A stretch of DNA of 64,000 nucleotides, taken from assembly GCA_000611775.1 (NCBI GenBank), contig KK106981.1, positions 9,823,183-9,887,182 of the forward strand. The letters are read 5' to 3'. The notes beneath the pieces are model-generated. The model was not told the origin of the DNA, searched no databases, and saw only the letters and a program-made list of their open reading frames with translations. Positions 24,655 through 34,963 of this stretch are shown here, piece after piece. A program made the translations under genes and the position numbers. Positions within the stretch are counted from its first letter, which is position 1; every line of letters starts with the position of its first letter. This stretch comes from Umbilicaria muhlenbergii. Its lineage: Eukaryota; Ascomycota; Lecanoromycetes; Umbilicariales; Umbilicariaceae.

Positions 24655-25668
24655 ATGGCTATCGAGAGCGATCAGGCGGCCGCTCGCCCTTCGCTCTATG
24701 CACTAATAAGTCTAGCCCGCCACGTCCAGAGAGTCAGACAACTTCTCAAGGCGAGAGTTCAGGCACATAAATCGCCCCTATTGATTGATCACCGCGAGCA
24801 CTTTGTGCACCTCGCATCCATTGAAGCTCAAGCGTAAGCAGAGGGGAACCCTCTCCTTAGCTCTTGAACGATCACTGACCATTGGCGTTGATAGGATCAT
24901 CTCGTCGCTGAAGCGGCGTTCTGAGCGACCTCCTTCCCTCCCTCCCGTGGCGAGAAGCGCTCTTGGGAGTACAGAGAGAGGATTTATTATGTACGACACC
25001 CTCCCCGTGGTAAAGGAATTGTCGCTCATAGCAATGAACTTAGTCTTCTGCACAACCTCGACCATCAAATCGAAGAGCCCAATTGCTGTCCCTTGGTAGA
25101 AACCGCTGCAGACGAAAGTCTCTTCCTTAGGCACAACGTTCGGTATAGCAACCCGACCAACCTAGCGGAGGCCTGCAATGTGTTCGATCTATCTACGAGC
25201 CTCTTGGCCAGACTGGAGGGCATGCAAGCGGGAGGCGATAGAGTTGGCCCAACGGACTGCCCTCGTTACCATCAACAGGTCTGGAGTATCCAAGACGAGA
25301 AGACCATTGCCAACCTCGAGCATCTGCTTCGCTGCCTACAGCAGGACGCTTGGAACTCTCTTATCCAGCACTTTCTACGAATCATCAATGCGGACCGTGA
25401 TCATTGGGCCAGGTACTGGCAGCAGATTGAGCAGCTCGACGATGGATGGTTCGCGGAGTGGCCGAACGGCCGTCGGCCCTTGAGTACCACGTGGCCGTGG
25501 AATATCAAACCTAGTCTAGTGATTCTGTGGGGAGTGTGCTGGATGTTCGTCTATCCTGAGCGCGATCGGCATTACGATGCTGGGAGGAACCGAGGCGGCG
25601 GACGGGCCCAGGCCCAGGCCCAGGCCTATACTCCATGTAAGTCCAACAAGTCCGAGATTTTGGATTGA
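24655..25668 (+). CDS. Hypothetical protein, family not recognised
   Basis: Not recognised. A TATA-like word, a pyrimidine leader and ACC ATG G context support the start. Exon 1 (24655-24833) ends CAAGC|GTAAGC. A second exon from 24891 and a third from about 25034 to 25668 join in phase, but the second intron would be only about 41 nt, so this middle part is doubtful. The last exon is the best coding stretch: NVRYSNPTNLAEACNVFDLS, then a helix-rich segment with many Gln, Trp and His residues (DAWNSLIQHFLRIINADRDHW), a Trp-rich end with hydrophobic SLVILWGVCWMFVY, and an Ala-Gln repeat. A perfect GTAAGT at 25637 with a CACAG acceptor at 25689 would give a different tail ending at 25703. No function is proposed. 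Confidence 0.42.
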
Positions 25669-25922
25669 TGGGGATACGACTTCCCACAGCAGCTTCTTGC
25701 TAAAACAGACCGTCAGATGGCCAAGGCCTCACCGCCGCGTATTTTACGAACAATACCACGGCGGCTGGAGAGTGGCAGGCAACAGCAGGACTCGTACCAG
25801 AATTGTCGCCTGGCGCTACCTTGTCGCGACTGTCACCGGCCGCAGCAACAGCAACGGCAACGCCAAGGGCAAGATTAAGCGAGTTTTCGCCTTCGCCCGC
25901 CCAAGCGCGTCCGCAGGCGCAT

Positions 25923-27343
25923 ATGCAGTTTGCCACGCCGTACCAGGCTGAAAGTGAGTCACCCAAACACTGTAGGTACCTTCCACCTCACACGTCCACG
26001 TTGCATTCACATTTGCACATTTTGCACACCTTGCACATTCTTCTGCCTCGTTCGACTTTGATCCTTGTTTCGCCGTCTTTGCCTCGGCCCCACCTTACCT
26101 AGTCTGTCCAAGCTACCTGGACTCGTACCACATCACATATTAGTCACAAGACCCAGTGCACGTGTCATGACTAACCCTCGAGGCAGACGCTGCTTCGCCG
26201 TTGTGCTATCGCGCTCGCCCCGACGACCCTCTTGCCGCTTGCTCTTCTTATAACCCCAACAGCACCGACCTCCCTTTGCCCTGCGACCCGACCTTGACAG
26301 ACTTCTCGTTTCTTCCGTCAAGCAATGATTGTCAGCAAGCGTGGCCGTCAAATATTGAAGATTGGCAGCAACTGTCTCAACAAAGTGGACCTGCACTCAT
26401 AAGCCCACTGAGGAAACACGCTCGAAGGAATCAAGACCCGCATGCTTCCCCTTATCTTAACCCGTCGACCTCATACGCGCCGGAGATCGCGCTGGCCCCG
26501 CACTTGGGGGACTCCAGCCACCTTGAGGGCGAGCTCATCTCGCCAATGCATGGCACTAAGAGAAACCCGAGTCCTTATAGCGGGATTTCAGACAGCCGTC
26601 AATGCCCACCAGGTGGCCCCAGCCCGAACTCCGATCAGACTCGCAGAGCCTCCTCCATGTCTGTGGACAGTTCCCGACCAGGAGTATCACCTACGCACGC
26701 GAGAACTGAGGAGCCACCGCGGGACGCAGATGGTAACATGTTCTGCAACCATGTGGACTGTTCGAATCAGAGGAAAATCTTCCAGCGCAAGTGTGAATGG
26801 AGGTTAGTTTTGCCGCCCAATTCCCCCTCAACGAAGACAATCTTGCTGACGTGTCCAACAAGTAAACACATGGACAAGCATGAGCGGCCGCATAAGTGCA
26901 CTATAGCTAGTTGTGAAAAACTACCTGGATTCACCTACGCTGGTGGACTCCTTCGCCATGAACGGGAAGTTCACAATATGTACGGTGGTCCTAAAGCTTC
27001 ACGCATGTGTCCATATGCCGATTGCAAACGTAGCACAGGCACTGGCTTTACCAGGAAGGAGAACCTTCAGGAGCATCTTCGTCGTGTTCACCGAGGTGTA
27101 GAAGGCAAACTTCCCAAGCTGGAACCGGAGCAGGCATCCTCCGGGGGCCTTGGAGGCTCACGGAAACGCCGACGAGTTCCACTTGAAGAGGATCCCAACA
27201 ATACTAGTGACGAGGATACCGAGGACAGGCAGGAGTCGGTGAAGCGATTAAAGCAGGACGTGGCGGTACTACAAGGAAAAGTGCAACGACTCGAAAACAT
27301 GGTGATGGCCTTGATGTCTCCCAACAACCGACGCTCTTCCTGA
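25923..27343 (+). CDS. C2H2 zinc-finger transcription factor
   Basis: Exons 25923-25953, 26187-26802 and 26863-27343 encode 375 residues. The first intron (233 nt) has a gactaac branch site just before its acceptor. The second is 60 nt, stop-free and in frame, so the reading appears continuous across it; removing it yields the canonical KCEWSKHMDKHERPHKC finger. Three C2H2-type units follow one another: CNHVDC...HMDKH (about 197-222), CTIASCEKLPGFTYAGGLLRHEREVH, and CPYADCKRSTGTGFTRKENLQEHLRRVH. A Ser/Pro-rich N-terminal half precedes them. A KRKRR-like basic patch and a leucine-heptad coiled coil (VKRLKQDVAVLQGKVQRLENMVMAL) close the protein, suggesting nuclear import and dimerisation. The first exon is short and rests on splice phase, so the start is less sure than the rest. 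Confidence 0.85.
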
Positions 27344-28365
27344 GTTTGATCACAATGAGATGTGTTTTCTTCGTGTAAGCACGGCGTCGGGGCGTCTTTC
27401 ATGTATGGCTCTCTGTTCAACCTATTGCTTCTCAGACGAGTGTGTAGAAGGCGCAATGTAAGATTAATGGCACTTATAATCAAAGAGACTGGGCTGGACC
27501 CTTAGCAGCACATTCCTTCACCAATGCTGTTATCCGGTGAATCTAAATTTACGGATCTTAGGGCTCGCTGAGATGTAGCATCATCGCGTTTCTTCCCCAC
27601 TCCTCTTCGAAGTCCCTAGTCACCTTTGACAAGACAAGGGGCCCCTCCGCCCGAGGACTGCCGGGTATTCTGATGGTGTGCCTGATAGCTTTCTTCCTCG
27701 AGACTCCCTCCTCAATTTTGGGTCCTGCAGGTTCGCACCATGGCTTCTAGCATCACAGGACTGCACTTCCTACCTCCCGCATGCCAAGAACCGACGTCGG
27801 CTGATGATGAATAATTCAACCAAAGTCCCCCGTAGGCCGTTCAGCATGCGCGGGTGTAAGAATACTTGCTCTATCAAGACTGGCAGCCTAATCAGGTGAT
27901 TCTATAGCACCTTGTCGAGCGGGTGCCTCCATACAGCTCTTGTTTTATATCAACCTGTGGGATTACCTCTACGGATGATCGATAGGGCTCTAGCGATCAG
28001 AGGGAACTAGGTAGTCACGGATTTGTGAGTGGCGGCAACGCCGAGGCGGTGCGCACTAACCTACCGGCGTGTTCCGGCATCGAAGCTCTCTACCCTTTCG
28101 CACAACCATTCTTAGACTTTGGATATTGCGCGAATGAATCGTGTCAAGAAGGCGGACCACTATGATCGCTGGCACCGCAATCATGCAGACGGTTCCCAAC
28201 TTTTCCTACCTTGCCACATCCATGAAACCTCACAAGAAAGCAATCGCTGCGCGTGGGTGACGACTGTCCACCCCGTCAATTTGCGCAACATCGAGGTATC
28301 CCCGTAGGAAAGGGATCGCTAGGAACGCGCGACATTTATCTATTACATCAAATACCGCCACGACT
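27344..28365. other. Intergenic, no gene seen
   Basis: Short frames only. Near 27641-27662 a word resembling the 16-nt repeat at 1670 and 5015 recurs in diverged form (cgcccgaggactgcc). Confidence 0.45.
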
Positions 28366-29912
28366 ATGGACCGCCATAATAAAGCCGTCGATGACATATC
28401 TACCAGTGTGCGACGGTTCTACGAGCGAAGAGAAGAATTTTGCATATTCCATGGCTCAACCAACAGTACACGACAGTCCACTGTCAGACACAATAAACTA
28501 GTTGATACAAGCCGTCTACCAAACGTCCTGAAGGTCGATACTGAAATGCAAACCGCTGTAGTGGAGCCCAATGTGCCCATGGACCGGTTAATGGAAGAGA
28601 CAATAAAACATGGCTTAGTTCCACCTGTGGTCATGGAGTTTCCTGGCATTACGGTTGGAGGTGGATATGCAGGGACATCTGGCGAGAGCAGCTCTTTCAA
28701 GCATGGCTTCTTCAATCGTACTATCAACTACGTTGAGATGGTGCTTGCGAATGGTGACGTATTCACTTGCCAGACAGTGAGAAGCCCGATCTGTTTCATG
28801 GCGCGGCGGGCGCAGTTGGAAGTATGGGCGTTACGACCCTCATCAAACTCCGACTCAAGGAAGCTAAGAAGTATGTTGAGACAATGTATCATCCCACGTC
28901 AAGCGTATCTGAAGTCATAGAAAATATTGAATAGGTGACTTTGGACTCTGATCTTGATTACGTTGATGGATTCCTCTTCTCAAAGAACCAAGGCGCTATC
29001 ATAACAGGCCGCTTGACTGACAACCTCAAGCACAATACCTGGATTCAGCGCTTTAGTGACGCTAAAGACCCTTGGTTCTACCTTCATGTAAAGAATCTGA
29101 TTATGAAGAGGACGGGTCCCGGTACAGAAGTTATCCTGTTGGCTGAAAATCTTTTATGTTACGACCGCGGTGGCTTCTGGGTCAGATTTTCTGCTTATGA
29201 GTATTTCAAGATGCCGTTCAATGATCTTACACGCTGGTGGCTGGATGAATTTTTTGTACACGCGAATGATGTATACAGCCTTACCTGCAAGTGGATAGTC
29301 CAAGAAATATGTGGTACATGACCTGGCATTGCCGTATTCTACTGCTGAGCAATTCATAGATTATACAGACAAAGCTTTTGGAATCCATCCACTCTGGTTG
29401 TGCCCGTTATGCCAAAGCCCGTTACCAACAATGCATCCACAATCGTATCAGACAAAAGCAGATGGAAAGATGCAAAAGCCTGTGCTCAACGTTGGTCTTT
29501 GTGGATATGAGCCTTCTCAGCATGATGATTTCGTGAAGGCCAATCGGGCTATGGAGCGTGAAATCCGTGAGCTGAGCGGCATGAAATGGCTATATGCACA
29601 TACCTATTACATAGAGAAGTTTTGGGAGATCTATGACCAAGAGTGGTACGATGCATTGCGCGGAAAGCACGACGTGACCTCATTACCGAGTGTCTACGAG
29701 AAACGGAGAAAGTGAAGATCGACGTTGAAGCTGAGAAGAAAGCAGCCAAACCAACTCCTTGGGACAGTTCACTAGCTACTTGGCCAATCAACGGGTTTTA
29801 TGGTATCAAGCAAGCGATTGATAGTGGCGCGCACCTCCAGGCTAGAACGTCGGCGTGGAAGTCAAACGGGGAGACAGACCGCTTTGGTATGAACAGAGGA
29901 TTGAGGAAGTAA
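28366..29912 (+). pseudogene. Decayed FAD-linked oxidoreductase, DWF1/DHCR24 (delta-24 sterol reductase)-like
   Basis: Homology runs from MDRHNKAVDDI through the PCMH-type FAD-binding block (VVMEFPGITVGGGYAGTSG, ESSSFKHGFFNRTINYVEMVLANGD), DLFHGAAGAVGSMGVTTL, DPWFYLHVKN, YDRGGFWV, DLALPYSTAEQFIDYTDKAFG, KWLYAHTYY, to an end near 29912, about full length for the family. The host gene is broken at five places: frame changes near 28771-28780, 29258-29266 and 29695-29705, and in-frame TAG codons at 28932 and 29296. The middle one fits loss of two bases from an acac run. No intron with usable ends explains these. Conservation between the breaks is high, so loss looks fairly recent. It lies 2.1 kb from the edge of the repeat island. 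Sequencing error is a formal alternative, but five separate faults make it unlikely. Confidence 0.82.
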
Positions 29913-30416
29913 TAAGATAGTAATCAGATCTACGGCAAGGAGAGTGAGGGAGATATCCTCACTGAGTATAGAACTTGATATCAGTCAGTATGTAAGATCT
30001 TGTTGTGAGTGCTGTTACAGATCTTGCTGTACAAATGTATTCATGTATCAGCCTTGGATCGGCAGTCGAGTGAGTTCTACAAGACGCTGCCAAGCATAAA
30101 GCAAAGTCAAGATCAGCCATCCTTCATTCAACTTTGGCTGAGTGCATTGAAAGGTTACTGATAACACGCTTCCGAGCGTAGGTGCATAGAGCCATGTATT
30201 GGCCTCAACCAAGCAGACAAAGATGACAAGAGTTCAACAAAACCAGTAATCTCTGCTGGACTGACAGCAGGCAGATCCGCTCGCCCATGCGCGGATCAGT
30301 TCTGGGTGTGAAACATCCCTGGTGTAGCACTGATTCTATGATTTATGATCTCCGCAAGCTGACCTTGAACTGATGCTATAGGAGGGAATGGCCAAATCGT
30401 ACCTGGTGGTTCTATC
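29913..30416. other. Convergent intergenic region, no gene seen
   Basis: Only 3' flanks of the pseudogene and the mannosyltransferase gene. Nothing else was seen. Confidence 0.5.
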
Positions 30417-31841
30417 TCACCCCTCTTCGAACATATTCTCGTACACTCGCCTTACGTCCTCGCATACATCGGCACGGCCCTTCCAATCTTGAAACACGTA
30501 CTGTATGTCACAAGCGGTATACAAGATTTCATCCCACGCAGCTTTCTCCACATCCACTCCGAACTTCTCCACCGTACCTTCGGGAGGTCCCCACATGCGT
30601 TGATTGATCTCCTTCTTCCATGTCTCTGGGAGCCTGCCGGCATTGAGCTTGTGCCTCGAGCTGTGTAGAAAGACTCGTCGTGGCCCGGGGCCCACAAGTG
30701 CTTCACCAAGAACACGAGCCCTGTAATCGTCATACGGGTCGTGCTGCACCATACCCGTGCCGTGGAAATCTCCTTTTTGATCATGCCATCCGATCGTCTC
30801 GATATTCTCGGCAACAGAGTAAAAGGGAGCACTGAGGCTCTCGGCAGCCGCCAGAAACGTCTCCTTGTCGCCCTCTCCCACCGCACCTTGGGAGAGGAGA
30901 CGATAGTAATGCGAAGGACCGTAATAGTTGTAGTAGGCCACGAGCTGAAGAGTAGTCATATGTTGGCTTTTGGAGAGGAGGAGCTGGCCGGATTCCGTGG
31001 ATGCACGTTCCGCTACAGATGGTATCTCGATCGATGCGATTTTGTAGAACAGTGGAGAGGCAGTATTGGCCCAGTAGTCAGGCCAGGTGACGAGGCCTCG
31101 CGAAAGAAAAGGCTCGGTTTCGAAAAGCGTCTCGGGCGCCAGAAGAGGGATCTCATCCGCATCGAGCCAAAGAACGTTGTCGAATGAAGAGTGTAGAAGC
31201 GCGAAAGCCTTTAGCTGGTATCTGGTGATGTTGTGTCGATGAGGAAATGCATCATCGAGCATATCGGTCAGAAGCAGGCAACGGGCATTCAACCTAGGCA
31301 ACAGAGTCTCACACACATAGGCTTCGTACTCGCGGGGCGACTCCAGGTATACGTCGACTGGCAGGACTGACCCGGTCCGCCGTAACATCCGCAAGCAAAC
31401 AATGAGCTCTGGCAGGAATTCCCCGCCAGCCGCGGTGACGATACCAGATGTGCCTGGCTTGAAGGGTGGCCGTGGGCGGCTGGAATCCTTTATCTGTGAG
31501 ACGAACCAGCTATGCGCTTCCCGCAGCTCGTTCATGTCCTCCGGCGCCATACCTATCAAGTTCGGTCGGTACGCGAAGCCGGGTGAGATGTTGGCGAAGC
31601 CATTGATGGGTGCTTCGATAGCTTTGTGTGGCAACGCACATCTTGGACTGGCTTCGTTGAGGAGGCGGAGGAAGTAGGGCCAGTATTCATAAGCATGGGA
31701 AGATTGTACATCTTTGTTGATAGGGGCCTGCGCGTGCCTGCGTGGAGGAATGTGTAGATGATTGTAAAGCGCATAAAGGGAAACGAGTACGAGGAGAGCG
31801 ATGAGGGCGAAATAATAGCGGGGGGGAGGACTGAGCATCAC
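30417..31841 (-). CDS. GT71 alpha-mannosyltransferase (Mnn2/Mnn5 family)
   Basis: Single-exon gene, 474 residues. Residues 9-27 (YYFALIALLVLVSLYALYN) form an uncleaved signal anchor, giving a type II Golgi protein with a lumenal catalytic domain. The mannosyltransferase domain shows GTSGIVTAAGGEFLPELIVCLRMLRRTG, then LPVDVYLESPREYEAYVCETLLP, NITRYQLKAFALLHSSFDNVLWLDADEIPL with the metal-binding DAD (DxD) motif, and LVTWPDYW. Family members add alpha-1,2-mannose branches to N-glycan outer chains or related cell-wall mannans, using GDP-mannose. The start has two adjacent ATGs (31841 and 31838); the first is chosen. It is the last intact host gene before the repeat island. Confidence 0.92.
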   Translation of the reverse strand: MMLSPPPRYYFALIALLVLVSLYALYNHLHIPPRRHAQAPINKDVQSSHAYEYWPYFLRLLNEASPRCALPHKAIEAPINGFANISPGFAYRPNLIGMAPEDMNELREAHSWFVSQIKDSSRPRPPFKPGTSGIVTAAGGEFLPELIVCLRMLRRTGSVLPVDVYLESPREYEAYVCETLLPRLNARCLLLTDMLDDAFPHRHNITRYQLKAFALLHSSFDNVLWLDADEIPLLAPETLFETEPFLSRGLVTWPDYWANTASPLFYKIASIEIPSVAERASTESGQLLLSKSQHMTTLQLVAYYNYYGPSHYYRLLSQGAVGEGDKETFLAAAESLSAPFYSVAENIETIGWHDQKGDFHGTGMVQHDPYDDYRARVLGEALVGPGPRRVFLHSSRHKLNAGRLPETWKKEINQRMWGPPEGTVEKFGVDVEKAAWDEILYTACDIQYVFQDWKGRADVCEDVRRVYENMFEEG

Positions 31842-32417
31842 AGGTAGGGAACTTACGCATCACATGGCGTGACCTTTGTCTCGTTCGTGAAGGAGAGGCT
31901 GAAGGAAGCGCAAGAGGAAGAGAGAGTTGAAGAGAAACATGAGGAGCTCATGAGGCTCTGTGATTTATCCCTTTGAATGGCAGTCTGGCAGCCAGGCCCG
32001 TGCATTCACGCGCTAGACAGGGTTATGGCGGGGTGAGGTAGGAACATCAATTTCCAGTTTGTCTATATAGTATTACACAACAGTGTTATAACAGAAATTG
32101 AGAGGTGAGGAAAGATGTCTCATTCATTAAATAAAGAGTGAGTCTTCCTGAGGAAAATCCTGCTCTTATACATGAGCCTGATTAAGTTAAGTTAATTTAC
32201 ATTCAAGAGTCCTCTATTAACATCTTTCTCTTTTAATTAAATTAATCTTTAAAAAACTGACTCCTGCTTTTTATTTTTTATGTTTTTTAACAGAGAGTTA
32301 TCTTCTTCTTCTTTTTTTATTAAAACCTTCAGCTTTTTAATCTTCTCTCAATTATCCTCAATGATGAACTTTAAGTAATTATGTTTATTTAATTTTTTTT
32401 TATTTCTTCATTAAGTG
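31842..32417. other. Transition from gene-bearing DNA to AT-rich repeat island
   Basis: The first 200 bases are ordinary promoter-side DNA of the mannosyltransferase gene. From about 32060 the sequence turns AT-rich with long T and A runs. A tgttataacag word at 32090 could be the edge of an old LTR, but no partner was found. Confidence 0.45.
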
Positions 32418-32730
32418 TATGAAGCTGTACACCATAAGTCTTGACTCCTTGGCATTGTAGCACTACTGCATGCGCCATGCAGGTCAGGCGCAGGGGGGGG
32501 GGTTTACAGAGGTTAAAGCAGAGGGGTGAATTTTCACTCAATCTTGATATATTGCGGAAGAAGCAGTTATAGAGCGCAAGAAAAACAGCTATAAACTGAA
32601 GAAAGGAGGGGATATATTTCTTCAGTTGTCTTCATAGCTAATTAGTTAGAATAGTTCATAATAATCATCATTATGGTGGTCAAATCACATGATACAGGGA
32701 TTAGAATTCAAGCTCTGACTTTAGCAGAGT

Positions 32731-33116
32731 TGTAACAGGTGGTGTCATGATAACTGAAGTGATACTATCATTCAATGAACTACTTGATCAATGAGCTTAG
32801 GGTTAAGACCAAGTGAGGGAACTAGTAGTCATAATCTTAAGAGATTGCATTCAATACATGAGTTGAGCATGAGCTCCTAACTATGAATCTACCTGTGATT
32901 ATATAGATTATAAGAGACTCCTGTACTCATTGTGCTCACTGCTGCTCACTGCGTGTATGACACAGTGAGCTCAGTGAGCAACTGAGGTAGCACTGCCTGT
33001 GCTCATCATGCTCACCTCTGCTCTCTATGTGTGCGACATAGTGAGCATGGTGAGCAGTCCCATAACTATGCGCGCACTGCGTACATGAATAGTACTATAG
33101 TACGGGAGCTGTAACA
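32731..33116 (-). repeat. LTR of Gypsy family 1 (3' LTR)
   Basis: 386 bp, begins and ends with tgtaaca. It contains two hairpin-forming words built on tgctcactg/cagtgagca. Partner at 46787-47172. Confidence 0.88.
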
Positions 33117-33249
33117 CTAGCTCCCCCCTCAAGGTTTTCATCCTTGAAAACTCAAACGCTTCTATGCCTCCTCTGAGAATTTGAAAGAGACTGAACTTTA
33201 CACAATGTTGTTGTACTCTTGCCTGCAAGCTTGAGCTTGCTCCTCTCAT

Positions 33250-33680
33250 CATGTGATCATGTAAGTGATGTGTTGATGAATTTAAAGATTACCGCGTGAG
33301 TCCTGATTCTGACAAGTGTTTTACATGCATAAAGATTAAGAAGTCCTGTGACCTGACTTTCTGTGAGGTTGACTGAGACAAGTTAGAAGCTGAACTGACT
33401 TCTTTAAAGGAAAAAGCTTCTGCTGCAGCAGATGCTGTTGCTGACGCAGTGAATGTCATGACTGAAGCAGCAGTCAAACAAACTGAAGCAGCAGTCAAGC
33501 TGACTCACCTGCAGAAACAAAAGAGACTGCTACAGCATCAACAGAGAGACTTCATATCTCATGAATTCATGAACATTGAAGAGTTAAAAGCAGATGAGTG
33601 TAAGCAGGTTGAAGCTTCATCTTCAGACTTTACTTCTGAGCTGTTCAATTTCTTCATGTTGAGTGACTTAGAATGACTGA
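33250..33680 (+). other. Antisense accessory coding relic of Gypsy family 1
   Basis: Between the purine tract and pol, but on the opposite strand to pol, lies coding-like sequence. It has a short Cys-rich word (DKCFTCIKIKKSCDLTFC) and then a long Ala/Gln/Lys-rich heptad stretch that should form a coiled coil. Its relation to the element is inferred from position. Fossil; the whole unit is degraded. Confidence 0.55.
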
Positions 33681-33832
33681 ATTCCTCTGATGAAATTAAC
33701 ATAACTTTGTTAAACAATGAGTAAGATTTTCTTCTGATTCTCATGTGTTTCCTGCCGTGTTGTATTCTTTTCATTTGATTAAATAGTGATGCTCATCATT
33801 TATCTCTTGCTGATTTAGTATTTCCTTCATTC

Positions 33833-34963
33833 GCAACTTGGCAGCCCGCTCAAAAATAAGGTTTTAGTTAATAGTACTTTATGCGCTCAGAGCACTCTCT
33901 GAGCAGTAAATGAGCTCATACAAATCTTACACTTTAAATAACTATTATACCTTCATGAATAATAAAAAACTTTTTATTGAAAAGTTTTAAATCTCTTTAT
34001 TCTGTACACTTTACAAACTATAGATTTCTTCATAAGTTTTAATTTGCAATAGTTATGAATTAAAAAACTTTTAACTAATTATAAATATATTAGCATATTG
34101 AATAACTATTGCGCTTTTATACTTATGATATAACTTTTAGTTTATAAGTTGTAGAGAATAAGCTATTAAACAGTTTTATAACTTGAAGTTTTTTTATAAC
34201 TGTTGTTGTTAAAAAGTTACATTGATTTTAAACTTTCAGTGATGAAAATCACAACATTAATAAACCGACTTTTAATGACTTTTTGAATAACTCAATAACA
34301 ACAACACATAAAAAGAAACTTTGTATAAGAAAACTCTTAAACAGCTTATTCTCTACAACTTATAAATTGAAAGTTATATCATAAGTATAAAAGCGCAATA
34401 GTTATTCAAAGTATGTGACTTTTTTTGAAAGATTTTTCGCTGTTGAAAACTTGAATTAAATATAACTTAACTTGAATTAAATATAACTTAACAACAATAG
34501 CAGTTATGAAGAAACTTTTAATTTAACATTAATAGATAATACTGTTTTTTATAATTTATGCATTGAAAGTTTCTTCATATCTGTTGAGGTGCAAAAGTTA
34601 TTAAAGTGTGTAAATTTTTAAGTGGTGAAAATCTTGAAGTTCTTTAAATATTCAGAACTCAACACTTATACAGTGCTTTCAGACTCAACAAATCATGATT
34701 TTTTATTGCAGAAAAGTGAATTTTAGCAAAAGTTTACTTATTATAAGTTTTACTGTTATTATAACACTGTGTGTGTACTTGTTTAAACAATTGTTTTAAT
34801 AATTATTTTTTTATCACAAAATTTTGATGTTCTGCTCAAGATTTAAGGTTGAGCTCAAAGTGCTCAGAAGGTGCTAAGAGCAGCTGTTAGCTGAGACATG
34901 AGATCAGAAGCTCAGAGCGCTCAAAGTGTTAAAAACTAACTCAAAGTTAACTTGTTAAATTGC
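33833..34963 (+). mobile_element. 1.1-kb inverted-repeat element, copy 1
   Basis: About 1131 bp. It is found again inverted at 51802 and 59658. Ends gcaacttggc and the complement of its other end gcaatttaac differ only by transitions, so they look like terminal inverted repeats of a non-autonomous DNA element. No coding capacity. Inside, arms of about 66 bp at 34099-34164 and 34343-34409 are near-perfect inverted repeats. Confidence 0.7.

Noticed and set aside
25726-25953. Open plus-strand frame rich in Ala/Pro/Gln upstream of the C2H2 gene
   Set aside because: No start codon with support before 25923; composition is biased and probably leader sequence.
28119-28307. 62-residue plus-strand open frame before the oxidoreductase pseudogene
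   Set aside because: No homology to the family's N terminus, which starts at 28366.
32090-32230. Possible LTR edge starting tgttataacag
   Set aside because: No second copy, target repeat or internal coding sequence could be linked to it.
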